Positions 1 through 8,594 of a stretch of 20,199 nt of DNA are shown here, piece by piece. Position 1 is the stretch's first letter. Each line of letters opens with the position of its first letter. The position numbers and the translations under genes were made by a program. The notes beneath the pieces are model-generated. The model was given only the letters and a program-made list of their open reading frames with translations. It ran no database searches and was not told the origin of the DNA. The DNA comes from a virus, in the IMG/VR virus record IMGVR_UViG_3300028548_000520, positions 1 to 20,199 of that record. One strand, written 5' to 3'.

Positions 1-1
1 G

Positions 2-1357
2 TCTGCTTTACTGGCAAGTACCACAGGGCATGAAAACGTAGCCGTAGGCATAGAATCTCAGGCAGCAACAACGACAGGTGGTCACAACACATCCGTGGGT
101 AAAGGTTCTTTAAATGCTAACACCACAGCTTCAAACAACACAGCAGTTGGTTCTGGTTCTTTAGCATTGAACACCACGGGACCGGGTAATGTTGCGGTAG
201 GGTTTAACGCACTAGATTCAAATACGACAGGAGAATACAACACAGCCTTGGGTTTTGGCGCAGCAGGACTTAATACTACAGGTGCAGGAATTGTTGCAGT
301 GGGTTCAGGTGCGTATTCAGCAGGGACTACTGGTTCACACAACATAGCAGTTGGTGGTAGTTCTTTAGGAGCTAACACTACAGGTCATTCAAATGTTGTA
401 ATGGGTCATAATGCAATGGACGCATGTACTACAGGACACTCAAATGTTGCTGTTGGATTTAATGCAGGAGGAGCTGTAACATCAGGAACAAGCAATGTTC
501 TTTTAGGAATAAACTCAGGAGATGCTATAACTACAGGTGCAGTTAATACTGCAATTGGTGATGGCTCTTTAAGTGCATTAACAGCCTCCACTGCTCCTAA
601 TGTTGCTGTTGGTGGAAATTCACTTATCACAATGACAGGTGGTGATGGTGGAAACACAGCATGTGGTTATAGAACATTAGAAGCATTAACAACTGGTTCA
701 GGCAACACAGCAGTTGGGTTGACAACAGCACTTGCTTTAACTACAGCAACTAATACTACGCTACTTGGAGTTTCCGCAGGAACAGCAATTACAACAGGTG
801 GAGATAACAATTGTCTGGGGAACGCTTCAGGGTCAGCTATAACATCAGGAGCTAATAATGTTTGTTTAGGTACTTCATCAGGTACAGCTAATAATCCGGG
901 TGGTGCAATAACTACAGGTTCAAATCAAATAGCCATAGGTAATGCTTCATCAGCAAATGCACACATACAGATTGATTGGACAGTAGCCTCTGATAAACGT
1001 GATAAAACAGATGTAACACCATTAGACATGGGATTAGATTTCATTAATAAATTAGAACCAGTAACTTATAAATGGGATAAACGTGCCAAGTACGAAGAAG
1101 GAAATACTCCTGACGGAACGCACAAAGAAAGTTGGACTGATGTTGGTTTCTTAGCACAAGATGTTGAAGAAATAGAAGCAGAATATGGTCACAAGATAGA
1201 TGATGAAACTAACTTAACAACGTACATGAGCGAAGATAAAGATTCTTATGGTCTTACTTACGCTAAGTTTGTACCAATGTTAGTTAAAGCAGTACAAGAA
1301 CTTACGGCAAAAGTCGAAGAATTAGAAAATAAACTTAATAATAAAGGAGAAAAATAA
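2..1357 (+). CDS. Tail fibre protein with beta-repeat shaft and C-terminal S74 intramolecular chaperone (5' partial)
   Basis: The reading frame is open from base 2, so the gene starts before the window; the ATG at 95 lies inside the repeat and is not the start. 451 residues are visible. The first two thirds are repeats of about 17 residues (pattern N-x-A-V-G-x-x-x-L-x-x-N-T-T-G-x-x), resembling beta-roll heads of trimeric adhesins. From about residue 330 (base 989) comes SDKRDK, matching the S-D-x-R-x-K motif of Peptidase_S74 / endosialidase chaperone domains, followed by LEPVTYKW and GFLAQDVEE, also typical of this family. The last 25 residues are a predicted coiled coil. Known for the family: the domain drives trimerisation of phage fibres, then cuts itself off before the Ser of the motif. 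Inferred role: host recognition at the virion surface. The stop overlaps the next ATG (TAATG). Confidence 0.88.
   Translation, partial: SALLASTTGHENVAVGIESQAATTTGGHNTSVGKGSLNANTTASNNTAVGSGSLALNTTGPGNVAVGFNALDSNTTGEYNTALGFGAAGLNTTGAGIVAVGSGAYSAGTTGSHNIAVGGSSLGANTTGHSNVVMGHNAMDACTTGHSNVAVGFNAGGAVTSGTSNVLLGINSGDAITTGAVNTAIGDGSLSALTASTAPNVAVGGNSLITMTGGDGGNTACGYRTLEALTTGSGNTAVGLTTALALTTATNTTLLGVSAGTAITTGGDNNCLGNASGSAITSGANNVCLGTSSGTANNPGGAITTGSNQIAIGNASSANAHIQIDWTVASDKRDKTDVTPLDMGLDFINKLEPVTYKWDKRAKYEEGNTPDGTHKESWTDVGFLAQDVEEIEAEYGHKIDDETNLTTYMSEDKDSYGLTYAKFVPMLVKAVQELTAKVEELENKLNNKGEK
35..960 (+). repeat. 51-bp-period coding tandem repeat in the tail fibre
   Basis: About 17 imperfect copies of a 17-codon unit run through the fibre shaft. 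Each starts near N-[TV]-A-[VL]-G and ends near T-T-G. Most copies are exactly 17 residues; a few are 16, 18 or 22. The conservation is at protein level and the DNA copies have drifted. It is a structural repeat, not a CRISPR. Confidence 0.85.
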
Positions 1358-1638
1358 TGGCAACAGTAACAGAATGTTTAGCAGCAGCAACAGATTCAGT
1401 AACACTTATAAACGATATAAACACAAACGGCTCGTCCTCTGATTATGCATCAACGTGTGCAGACCAAGCCGAGATAAATGAAATGATACAACGTAATGTT
1501 GACCACCTTTCAACTATCTTGCTTTACGAACCTGTAGATGGTGACGATACGCCAAATGTAAAAGGAGCAGCAAGTAATTTAAAAACTACTCACGTTACAG
1601 CAGTTACAACTGGCACAGATTACATAGCAGCAAACTAG
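1357..1638 (+). CDS. Small protein downstream of tail fibre, function unknown
   Basis: 93 residues, beginning MATVTECLAAATDSV. The ATG overlaps the tail fibre stop and is preceded by a strong AAGGAG ribosome binding site. It has no signal peptide, no membrane segment and no motif I recognise; it is soluble, slightly acidic and rich in Thr/Ala/Asp with two Cys. The position directly behind the fibre gene fits a fibre accessory or minor structural protein, but that is inference only. Confidence 0.75.
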   Translation: MATVTECLAAATDSVTLINDINTNGSSSDYASTCADQAEINEMIQRNVDHLSTILLYEPVDGDDTPNVKGAASNLKTTHVTAVTTGTDYIAAN

Positions 1639-1647
1639 GACAACATT

Positions 1648-1755
1648 ATGGACTTTATAATAGGATTAATAATTGTAAGTGTTATAGCTTGCGTAATTAT
1701 AAGTAAAAAGAAACCTGAATGGGTAGAGCTTGTTAAATCTAAAATCAAAAAGTAA
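1648..1755 (+). CDS. 35-residue single-pass membrane peptide
   Basis: ATG at 1648 with AGGA seven bases upstream; the stop at 1755 lies 11 bases before the next gene. The first 18 residues (MDFIIGLIIVSVIACVII) form one hydrophobic helix. It is followed by a basic tail (SKKKPEWVELVKSKIKK), so the likely topology is N-out/C-in by the positive-inside rule. Function unknown; small one-helix peptides of this kind are common in phages, sometimes with lysis roles, but nothing here proves that. Confidence 0.6.
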   Translation: MDFIIGLIIVSVIACVIISKKKPEWVELVKSKIKK

Positions 1756-1766
1756 AAGGAAACAAC

Positions 1767-2009
1767 ATGGAGCTTTCAGGATATATATTGTGGAATGTGT
1801 TTTTAACACTTATTGTAGCTCCAATACTTTACAGCATTCGTGGAAACACAAGTGAACTAAAAAGGCTTGATATTTTGATGAACAAAACAAGAGAAGAAAT
1901 AGCTAAAGAATACGTAACTAAATCAGAACTCTCAGATGGAATGAACAGAGTGTTTGATACACTAGATAAAATAGAAGAGAAACTGGACAAACTGTTCGAG
2001 GTTAAATAA
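1767..2009 (+). CDS. Membrane-anchored coiled-coil protein, unknown function
   Basis: 80 residues with an AAGGAAA ribosome binding site. Residues 5-24 are a hydrophobic helix (YILWNVFLTLIVAPILYSI). The rest is charged and helical with heptad-like spacing, ending IEEKLDKLFEVK. The layout (one membrane helix, then a coiled coil) is shared with the 122-residue protein at 17016 and with inner-membrane spanins of the Rz type, though I see no specific Rz signature. Its stop overlaps the start of the next gene (TAATG at 2007-2011), so the two are probably translationally coupled. Confidence 0.7.
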   Translation: MELSGYILWNVFLTLIVAPILYSIRGNTSELKRLDILMNKTREEIAKEYVTKSELSDGMNRVFDTLDKIEEKLDKLFEVK

Positions 2010-4138
2010 TGAAGAATATGAAAAAACAAAGGAAGCGTTATAACAAAGGTACTCGTCAAGATTATACAGCAGGTGGTCGTGTAGGTTATGCGGTTGGAGA
2101 TATTGTTAATTATGGTAATGAGGATGAACGTAAAACAGGTGCAGAAAATGAAGATAATGCTCAAGCACCTGTTGACGAAACTAATGAAGATACTAACTCA
2201 ACAGACAACACTAACACTAACACTGATACACCTACACCAGAGGATACACCTACACCAGATGATACACTTACACCTCCGCCTTTAGTTGATCCGGAAGAAA
2301 GAAGAAAAAGAATTGAAGCAGCAGGTAAGACTGTAACAGACGCAGCTACTGGTATTGTTCCGACACCTGCAGTAATTCCTGATGTTACAAAAGTTGACGA
2401 AACCATAGAAGCTGACGTAAAACAAATGACAGACGAAGATTTGTCAGTAGCAGTAGCAGGTAAAGCTTCCGCAGGTGTTGCTCCCACAGCCGCTACAGGA
2501 ACAGCTTCTACTACAGATGCTCCTGCTTCAGTAACTGCACAAGGGTATACAGCAGACACCACAGGTTCAGCGACAGCGACAGGCGAGACAGGTACGTTAT
2601 CTGAAGGCGCTGACATGACAGAGGATGAAATTGCAGCGGCAGCAAATGTAGCAGACGTTGCGCCTATTGTAGGTGTTGATGTTGACATTCCTGCAGGCGC
2701 TTTAGCAGCAAGAGTTATTGGTAAAATAAGTCCCGAAGCTATATCAGTAGCTGCTCAAAATACAGGATCAAGCTTACGAAAACTTTCTAGAGCTAAAAAA
2801 CAATTAAGAAAAGCAGGCTTAACAGAAGATCAAATTTCTACTATCGGAGATGATATAGAAGATTTAGAAGATAGGCTAGACGATTTTACAGAAGAAGAAA
2901 GAGGGTTAATAGCAGGTCTTGATAAAGATACATTAGTAGATGCTCAAATGAGTAGGTTACTAGATGGAATGCAAAATGGTGAGATGCCTATGTGGGCTTC
3001 TCCTGCAGTTTCTAAAGTAGAACAGATGTTAGCATCACGAGGTTTATCAGCTTCTTCTGTTGGACAAGCAGCATTAACTAATGCAATTATTCAAGCAGCT
3101 TTACCAATGGCGCAAAGCAATGCTACTGCACTACAAGGAGCAGCTACGCAACAAAGAGATATTGAAGCTAGAGAATCTGAAGCAAATGCACAAAGATCAC
3201 AACAAACAGCGTTATCAAATGCTAGTACTGTTTTTCAAATGGACATGGCACAATTTACTGCCGATCAACAAAGAACATTGTCTAACAGTAAATTCATGCA
3301 AACTGTAAGTTTAACTAATGCAAGCAATGATCAACAGGCTGCGATACAAAATGCAGTAATACAATCACAAATTAATTTAGCAGAAGCTAATTCAATAACT
3401 AGACTAACTTCACAGAACGCATCTGCGTTTTTACAAATGGACATGTCAAACTTGTCTAATGATCAACAAGCTACAATGTTTACAGCTCAAGCAAAACAAC
3501 AAGCTATGTTAAGTAATCAAGCTGCAAGTAATGCTTCTAAGCAATTTAATGCTGCTAGTGAAAATCAAACTAATCAGTTTATGGCTAACTTAGCAACAAA
3601 CGTAGCTTTAGATAATACTAGACAAAAGAATGCTATGGAAACATTTAATGCACAACAAAAAAATGTTAACGCTGCACAAAATGCAAACAGAGCAGCAGAC
3701 GTTAGCAAGCTTAATGCTCAGCTTGAAACACAAATTGATCAATATAATTCGCAACAAGAATTTTCTAAAAATCAATGGAACGTACAAAATTCACAAGCTA
3801 TTGAACAAGCAAATACACAGTGGCGAAGACAGTCAAATACAATAAACAGTGCTGCACAAAATGCTGTTAATCAACAGAACGCACAGAATGCTTTTGGTTT
3901 AAGTTCACAGGCTACAAGTTTTTTATGGCAAGAGTTAAGAGATCAGGCTGACTTTGATTTTAAAGCTTCTGAAAATGAACTGCAACGTAAAGCTTCGTTA
4001 ACCATAGCTGCGTTAGGTAATGATGGTTTAATCTACAAAGGTAGAAATGTTGAATCTTCTTTAAAAGCAGCAATGGGAATTTTAAATGGTTATTCAACTA
4101 CACCTACAGGAAACCCTGCTGGTCCAGATGGTAGATAA
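2009..4138 (+). CDS. Large Gln/Asn/Ala-rich helical virion protein (putative internal or tail structural protein)
   Basis: 709 residues. Residues 1-30 are basic with the tag RKRYNKG...GGRVGY. Residues 45-95 are acidic and Thr/Pro-rich with short PTPEDT-like repeats. Residues 100-240 are Ala/Thr-rich, probably disordered. Residues 255-300 look like a charged helical hairpin. Residues 350-650 are a long Gln/Asn/Ala/Ser-rich helical region containing a repeat: ASTVFQMDMAQFTADQQ at 405 and ASAFLQMDMSNLSNDQQ at 471. The C-terminal segment (residues 655-700) has TIAALGNDGLIYKG. I recall similar Gln/Asn repeats with 'QMD..NLSN.QQ' in marine phage structural proteins, but cannot name a family. Its place between the tail fibre and the ejected proteins supports a virion role. 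The stop codon of the preceding gene overlaps its ATG; a second ATG at 2018 is an alternative start. Confidence 0.75.
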   Translation: MKNMKKQRKRYNKGTRQDYTAGGRVGYAVGDIVNYGNEDERKTGAENEDNAQAPVDETNEDTNSTDNTNTNTDTPTPEDTPTPDDTLTPPPLVDPEERRKRIEAAGKTVTDAATGIVPTPAVIPDVTKVDETIEADVKQMTDEDLSVAVAGKASAGVAPTAATGTASTTDAPASVTAQGYTADTTGSATATGETGTLSEGADMTEDEIAAAANVADVAPIVGVDVDIPAGALAARVIGKISPEAISVAAQNTGSSLRKLSRAKKQLRKAGLTEDQISTIGDDIEDLEDRLDDFTEEERGLIAGLDKDTLVDAQMSRLLDGMQNGEMPMWASPAVSKVEQMLASRGLSASSVGQAALTNAIIQAALPMAQSNATALQGAATQQRDIEARESEANAQRSQQTALSNASTVFQMDMAQFTADQQRTLSNSKFMQTVSLTNASNDQQAAIQNAVIQSQINLAEANSITRLTSQNASAFLQMDMSNLSNDQQATMFTAQAKQQAMLSNQAASNASKQFNAASENQTNQFMANLATNVALDNTRQKNAMETFNAQQKNVNAAQNANRAADVSKLNAQLETQIDQYNSQQEFSKNQWNVQNSQAIEQANTQWRRQSNTINSAAQNAVNQQNAQNAFGLSSQATSFLWQELRDQADFDFKASENELQRKASLTIAALGNDGLIYKGRNVESSLKAAMGILNGYSTTPTGNPAGPDGR

Positions 4139-4153
4139 AAAAGGAAATAAGAA

Positions 4154-5275
4154 ATGAAAAAATTTATTAAAAAGATTGGTAAAGGAATAAAAAAAGTTGG
4201 TAAGGCTATTGGTAAACCTTTTAAAAAATTAATGAAAACTAAAATTGGTAAAATCATAGGTACTATTGGTATGATGATGATGGGTGGTTGGATGCTAGGA
4301 GGAGCAAAAACTTTTATAGGAAGTATGTTTACTACTGGAAATGTAGGAACAGCTTTTACTAACACTATGGCTTCAATGGGTGCGGAACTTGGTACTGCAT
4401 ACAGTAGTGTAACTGGTGCTGTTAAAGGAATGTTTACAGGTGGTGGAACAAACAGCGTAGTAGCAGGATCAGAAGCAGCAGCAGCAAGAGTTATGACAGC
4501 AGCAGATGCAGCAGCAGCAGCAGGTACAACAGCCCCAACAATAGTTGGTGGAGAAACAATATTAGCACAGGCAGATGCAGCAGCAGCAGCAGAAGCAGCA
4601 AAAAACACAATTGTTAAACTTCCTGAAGCAACAAATACATCTAAAGTTACAATAGGAGCAGATGGTCTAGGCGAAAGTGTAAGTGGTCGTGTTCTTGAAG
4701 GAGCTGCAGAAACAACTAAAACTGTAGGTAAAGGACTTCCTGTTCCAGACGTTACACTTGATCCTACTCTTGTAGATGTTAGTAAAACAAATTTACTTGA
4801 TCCTACGACAGCATTTACTCCTGATGTAACAGCAGTAGGAGACATTCTAAATCCGGCAGATGCTAAGAAACTTAGTTGGGCGCAAAGAAATATACCAAGA
4901 CTTGCCGATGCTTTTGGTGAAGCAGGAAGTGTAAGTGAATTGTATGATAATACATTAGGTATCAAACCTTTTGGTAATATGCCTAATGCTCCTAAATTTG
5001 TGCAGGGTACAGACTTAGCAGAATTAAAAACAGGCTACACTTTGTTACAGAAACCTGAAGAACAATATCAACAAGGAGCTAGTGATATGTCAGGAGCATA
5101 CGCAGCATTAGATGCTAATTCACAAAGACTGTATACAGGCAACACTCCTTCAATGGCTACACTAATGGATGGCAGAACAAGCATACCTAGTCCTTCAGTT
5201 GTAGGCACAGCAGCCTACACACGACTAGCTAAGGACGCAAGTTTCTTATATGATAGTACTTTACTAGCATCATAA
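4154..5275 (+). CDS. Structural/ejection-type protein with basic amphipathic and membrane-like N-terminus
   Basis: 373 residues, preceded by AAGGAAAT. Residues 1-32 are extremely Lys-rich with hydrophobic residues every third or fourth position (MKKFIKKIGKGIKKVGKAIG), an amphipathic cationic helix. Residues 33-60 are hydrophobic with four consecutive Met, then GGWMLGG, suggesting membrane insertion. Residues 100-150 are Ala-rich and come from GCA repeats. The C-terminal third has Tyr/Gln/Asp-rich segments (residues 295-373) and no catalytic motif I know. Lying between two helical virion proteins, it may be a small internal virion protein that contacts or crosses the host membrane during DNA delivery. 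That is an inference from composition and context. Confidence 0.7.
   Translation: MKKFIKKIGKGIKKVGKAIGKPFKKLMKTKIGKIIGTIGMMMMGGWMLGGAKTFIGSMFTTGNVGTAFTNTMASMGAELGTAYSSVTGAVKGMFTGGGTNSVVAGSEAAAARVMTAADAAAAAGTTAPTIVGGETILAQADAAAAAEAAKNTIVKLPEATNTSKVTIGADGLGESVSGRVLEGAAETTKTVGKGLPVPDVTLDPTLVDVSKTNLLDPTTAFTPDVTAVGDILNPADAKKLSWAQRNIPRLADAFGEAGSVSELYDNTLGIKPFGNMPNAPKFVQGTDLAELKTGYTLLQKPEEQYQQGASDMSGAYAALDANSQRLYTGNTPSMATLMDGRTSIPSPSVVGTAAYTRLAKDASFLYDSTLLAS
4459..4603 (+). repeat. GCA trinucleotide tracts with a 22-bp exact direct repeat
   Basis: Several runs of GCA encode poly-Ala. The stretches at 4502-4523 and 4571-4592 are identical over 22 bases (a GCAGAT followed by a CAG/GCA run) and are offset by 69 bases, exactly 23 codons. 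Slippage or recombination between them would delete in frame. Confidence 0.8.
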
Positions 5276-5290
5276 TAACGGAGAATACAA

Positions 5291-5926
5291 ATGTCAATAA
5301 ATCCTGATGAACTTATAAATATAGAAGGTATGGGAGGAATTACTCCTTTCGAAAGACCAGTAGCCGGACAATCTTTAACAAATGATCCTGACTCAAAATA
5401 TCCTTGGGAGAAACCGCCTGAGTTTACAGAAGTTCAAGGAGCAATAATGTCTATACTTGCAGATTCATATGAGAAAGAAACTTATGAAATGATTGCTTTA
5501 AGTATTGCTGATGGTATGCCTGTAGGAGATTTAACTTCTATGATTTTACAAGCAGGTTTTCAAGAAGGTAAATGGAACCCTGATTTAATGTTAATGTTAA
5601 TAGAACCTACAATGTATATATTAGCTTCTATTGCAGAACAATGTGACATTGATTATTTGTTATACAGAGGAGATAGTTTAGAATCTTATGACAATGAAAA
5701 CGAAGAAGAAACAGAAGAAAAAGAATTAGAAGTTTTAAAAAAAATAAAGCAAGAAGGCGAAGACAAGTTAAATTTTAAAGATGTTAAAATTAAAAAAATA
5801 ACTGCTGAGTCAGTTCCTGAAAAGGCATTAGAAGTTATAGAAGATTTTGAACCGCCTAAAGAATTGGTTAGTTTATTAGCTAGAAAAAAAGAAGAAAGTA
5901 ATAATAGTTTATTAGAGAGAACATAA
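5291..5926 (+). CDS. Acidic phage protein with PWEKPPEF motif, probable virion-associated, function unknown
   Basis: 211 residues; ACGGAG precedes the ATG. The N-terminal part holds Y-P-W-E-K-P-P-E-F at residues 37-45, a motif I recall from uncharacterised proteins of marine phages, including cyanophages. A compact, mostly helical domain follows at residues 48-128, with hydrophobic stretches (LMLMLIEPTMYILASIAEQ). Residues 130-160 are strongly acidic, then Lys-rich helical sequence runs to the C-terminus. No signal peptide and no enzyme motif are seen. The gene sits one base before the 887-residue protein, so co-expression is likely. A chaperone or minor structural role would fit; neither is shown. 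Confidence 0.65.
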   Translation: MSINPDELINIEGMGGITPFERPVAGQSLTNDPDSKYPWEKPPEFTEVQGAIMSILADSYEKETYEMIALSIADGMPVGDLTSMILQAGFQEGKWNPDLMLMLIEPTMYILASIAEQCDIDYLLYRGDSLESYDNENEEETEEKELEVLKKIKQEGEDKLNFKDVKIKKITAESVPEKALEVIEDFEPPKELVSLLARKKEESNNSLLERT

Positions 5927-5927
5927 C

Positions 5928-8591
5928 ATGGTAGATAAAATAGACCCAACTAATCAAACTTCTGTAGAGTACGGACAGTCTTTATTAGGGCGTAAGTATA
6001 AACAAGAAGAAAAATTTAGAAAAGATTCTAAAAAAGATGCTCGGACAAGATATGCTACTGAATTTCTTAGTGGTGTAGATAACCTTATTAAAAATCGTGC
6101 CGAAAGAAATATGCAAGAAAGGGCAACTAGTTTTGCACCTGTGATTGCTAGAGAAAAAGCTGAAATTCTTGCTAACAACAAAGAGTTTAAAAGTCAAGAA
6201 GGTTGGAGGGCTGCTGAAAAAGGTATGGGTATAGAGTCTTATGCGCAACAACAAGCAGATGATTTTCTTATGGCTAATAAATATTCGGATGTAAAAGATT
6301 TAGCATACCTTAGAGATACTAAAGAAGACTTGTATGATCAATTTGTAAGAGATCGTAATTTAATGGCTAAATATAAAATAGATCAATACAAAAATAATAA
6401 AGTTAGCAAAGAAATAAACGAAGTAGAATATTTAGCTAACTTAAGAAAGTCTAGAGATTACAGACCTAGATCAGGATTGTTGAAAGAAATGGGGGATATC
6501 TTTGGTATAAATAAAGATAAAGCAGAAATAGCTATGGCTGATTTACTTGATCCTAAGGGTGAAAAATACTCAAATAATTTAGTTCGCGATCCTGTGGCTA
6601 TGGAAAAATTATTAAGTGCTAAAGATAGTAAAGGTAATCTTATTTATAATTCAGAAGAACAAGAAACTTTAAGAAAAGGATTGGTAGGGAAAGTAAAAGA
6701 TAGAGTAAAAGAAAGCAGAGAAGAAGGCACAATAAGTTTTGTAACATTTGGAGAGGCTAATACGGTTAAGACTACAAAAGTAACAAGAGAGAGTCAGTAT
6801 GGTAAAGATGTAGTTCTCGAAATAGACAATAGTTTATTTAATAACTCTACTGGTAAAATTTTACCGCGTAAGAAACAAAGTTTAGAAGAATTAGCTGTTT
6901 CTGAGTTGTCTAAATACTCCGCTGAGTTTACAGAAAAAGAAAAAATAAATCAATTACGAGAAGACAACTATGATCTTTACTCTCGTTTGGTTTCTTTTCA
7001 AAGTAAGTTAATTCCAACAGGTTTTAAAACTCCTACTGTTACTGATCAACAAAGAACCAGTGCAGGTAATTTTATACGAAGTACTTTAATAGCAAATTCT
7101 GAAGACAGTGCACAGTCTAAAGATTTACTTACTAACTTTTTTGGAGTAAACAGGCAAGGTGACGCTACAACAGATCAAAACGAAGATGTGTTGTTAAAAG
7201 AATTTGCAAACTCTGTTGCTATCAGTACTCAGTTTTATGTAGAGCAAGACTTCAGAATAGAAAGAGCACAAGAACTTGCTTTTGCAGAACAGTCAAGAGG
7301 TCTTAAGCAGCATACTACAAAGGGTCAATGGGTAGATACAAATGAGTGGTTATTTACAAGACAAAGACCCGGAGCAGGAATAAATAATGTTAAAAAAATT
7401 AAGGAGTTTGAAGATTTACCTAAAACAAAAATAGAAAATAACTCAACCGTTACTAGCGTTGTTAATCCTACTATAGAATTACAAAGAGGAACACAAGAAG
7501 AAAGAGAAGAGAGTGCAACAAAATTACAAGCTAACTCTACATTTATGAGTGAATATACACGTGCTTCTTTTAGTGTTAAAAATAAAATGTTAGATTCCTA
7601 TTCTTTAACTACAAAGAACCCAAGAGTTTCAATGGAAGATTTTGTACCTAACGGAGAAAGCGTAAGACTGGAAAACAATAATGGCTATATAACGTGGAAT
7701 GGTTCTCAGTTTGAACAAAGTGGAGTTGTTGCTGCGTTTGGAGCTTTAGAAGGAACAAATAAAGAATTGACATTTGCTTCTGTTCCGGAAGGACCTATGA
7801 AAGATTTAGTAAGAGAAAAAGTTTTAGATGTTTATACAGAGTTTGTTGAAGACTATCCGGAAGCAATTAATAATCCTTCGTTATTATTTAAAAGAATACC
7901 TCCGGCAGAAGCTGTAAATAATTTAATAGATGCTGCAGGTGTTTCCTTTTTAGGAGCCACTAGTGGAGATACTAAAATAATTCAAAAGTTTGCTTTAGAT
8001 GCTTTACAAGACATTTTGCCTAAAGATCAAATAGTCAAAACTTCTATTAACGTACCTCCAAAAAAAGATAACTTTGATGAGGAAAAAAACACTGCTGTTG
8101 ATAGCAAGTTAGTTACTCCTCTTGCTCAAGGTAATGACATTACAGAACAAGCTATCAACAAAGTGAGTGACATCTTTGGGGATGGAGAAAATGAAAAACA
8201 ATTTATGAGTAGACTTGTAAACTACGAAAGTTCTAACGGAACTGCTGCTAATACCTTTAGAACTACAGGTACAGATGGGCGTGGTTTAGCACAAGTTTCT
8301 CCTATAGCTTTTAAAGAAATTCAACGGAGAATATCTGAAGGTGGAAACCTTGCACAATATGTAGATGTTATTAAAAAAGAAACCGGTATTGATATAACTA
8401 CACTAGATTATGATACAGATGTTCAAAAACCTTTACATAATATTTTAATGGCTCGGTTGTATTTAAAAATAAACCCTGAAGAAATTCCTAGTTCTTTAGA
8501 AGAACAAGGAGTTTATTATAAAAATAATTATAACTCAAATTCTAAAAAAGCTTTAGGTACTCCTGAAGGTTTTGTAGAAAAAAATATTTAA
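5928..8591 (+). CDS. Internal/ejected virion protein with C-terminal lysozyme-fold transglycosylase domain
   Basis: 887 residues. The first about 740 residues are mostly charged helix with no recognisable domain; a Tyr/Lys-rich N-terminus includes LLGRKYKQEEKF. Residues about 757-886 look like a soluble lytic transglycosylase: the likely catalytic Glu767 in NYESSNG, then GTDGRGLAQVSPIAF (residues 781-795), and a C-terminal YYKNNYNSNSKKALGTPEGF similar to the end of such domains. The glycine-rich 'GRGLAQVSP' resembles the G-x-x-Q-x-x-P motif of these enzymes. Known for tailed phages: virion transglycosylases open the peptidoglycan during DNA entry (T7 gp16 carries its domain at the N-terminus, here it is at the C-terminus). 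It pairs in context with the 1214-residue gene four bases downstream. Confidence 0.75.
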   Translation: MVDKIDPTNQTSVEYGQSLLGRKYKQEEKFRKDSKKDARTRYATEFLSGVDNLIKNRAERNMQERATSFAPVIAREKAEILANNKEFKSQEGWRAAEKGMGIESYAQQQADDFLMANKYSDVKDLAYLRDTKEDLYDQFVRDRNLMAKYKIDQYKNNKVSKEINEVEYLANLRKSRDYRPRSGLLKEMGDIFGINKDKAEIAMADLLDPKGEKYSNNLVRDPVAMEKLLSAKDSKGNLIYNSEEQETLRKGLVGKVKDRVKESREEGTISFVTFGEANTVKTTKVTRESQYGKDVVLEIDNSLFNNSTGKILPRKKQSLEELAVSELSKYSAEFTEKEKINQLREDNYDLYSRLVSFQSKLIPTGFKTPTVTDQQRTSAGNFIRSTLIANSEDSAQSKDLLTNFFGVNRQGDATTDQNEDVLLKEFANSVAISTQFYVEQDFRIERAQELAFAEQSRGLKQHTTKGQWVDTNEWLFTRQRPGAGINNVKKIKEFEDLPKTKIENNSTVTSVVNPTIELQRGTQEEREESATKLQANSTFMSEYTRASFSVKNKMLDSYSLTTKNPRVSMEDFVPNGESVRLENNNGYITWNGSQFEQSGVVAAFGALEGTNKELTFASVPEGPMKDLVREKVLDVYTEFVEDYPEAINNPSLLFKRIPPAEAVNNLIDAAGVSFLGATSGDTKIIQKFALDALQDILPKDQIVKTSINVPPKKDNFDEEKNTAVDSKLVTPLAQGNDITEQAINKVSDIFGDGENEKQFMSRLVNYESSNGTAANTFRTTGTDGRGLAQVSPIAFKEIQRRISEGGNLAQYVDVIKKETGIDITTLDYDTDVQKPLHNILMARLYLKINPEEIPSSLEEQGVYYKNNYNSNSKKALGTPEGFVEKNI

Positions 8592-8594
8592 TTT

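Noticed and set aside
95-97. ATG at 95 as the tail fibre start
   Set aside because: The frame is open upstream to the window edge and already holds repeat units, so the true start is outside the window.
35-960. Regular 51-bp repeats considered as a possible CRISPR or satellite
   Set aside because: The repeats are continuous in-frame coding units with no conserved-repeat/unique-spacer structure, and they match a fibre shaft.
2161-2688. Minus-strand frame of 175 codons
   Set aside because: It is a shadow of the Thr/Ala/Asp-rich linker of the 709-residue protein, with compositional bias only.
4090-4965. Long minus-strand open frame (291 codons) opposite the 373-residue gene
   Set aside because: It mirrors the GCA/Ala-rich sequence of the plus-strand gene, has Ser/Ala/Val/Pro-rich low-complexity composition, no ribosome binding site, and lies inside a co-directional plus-strand block.
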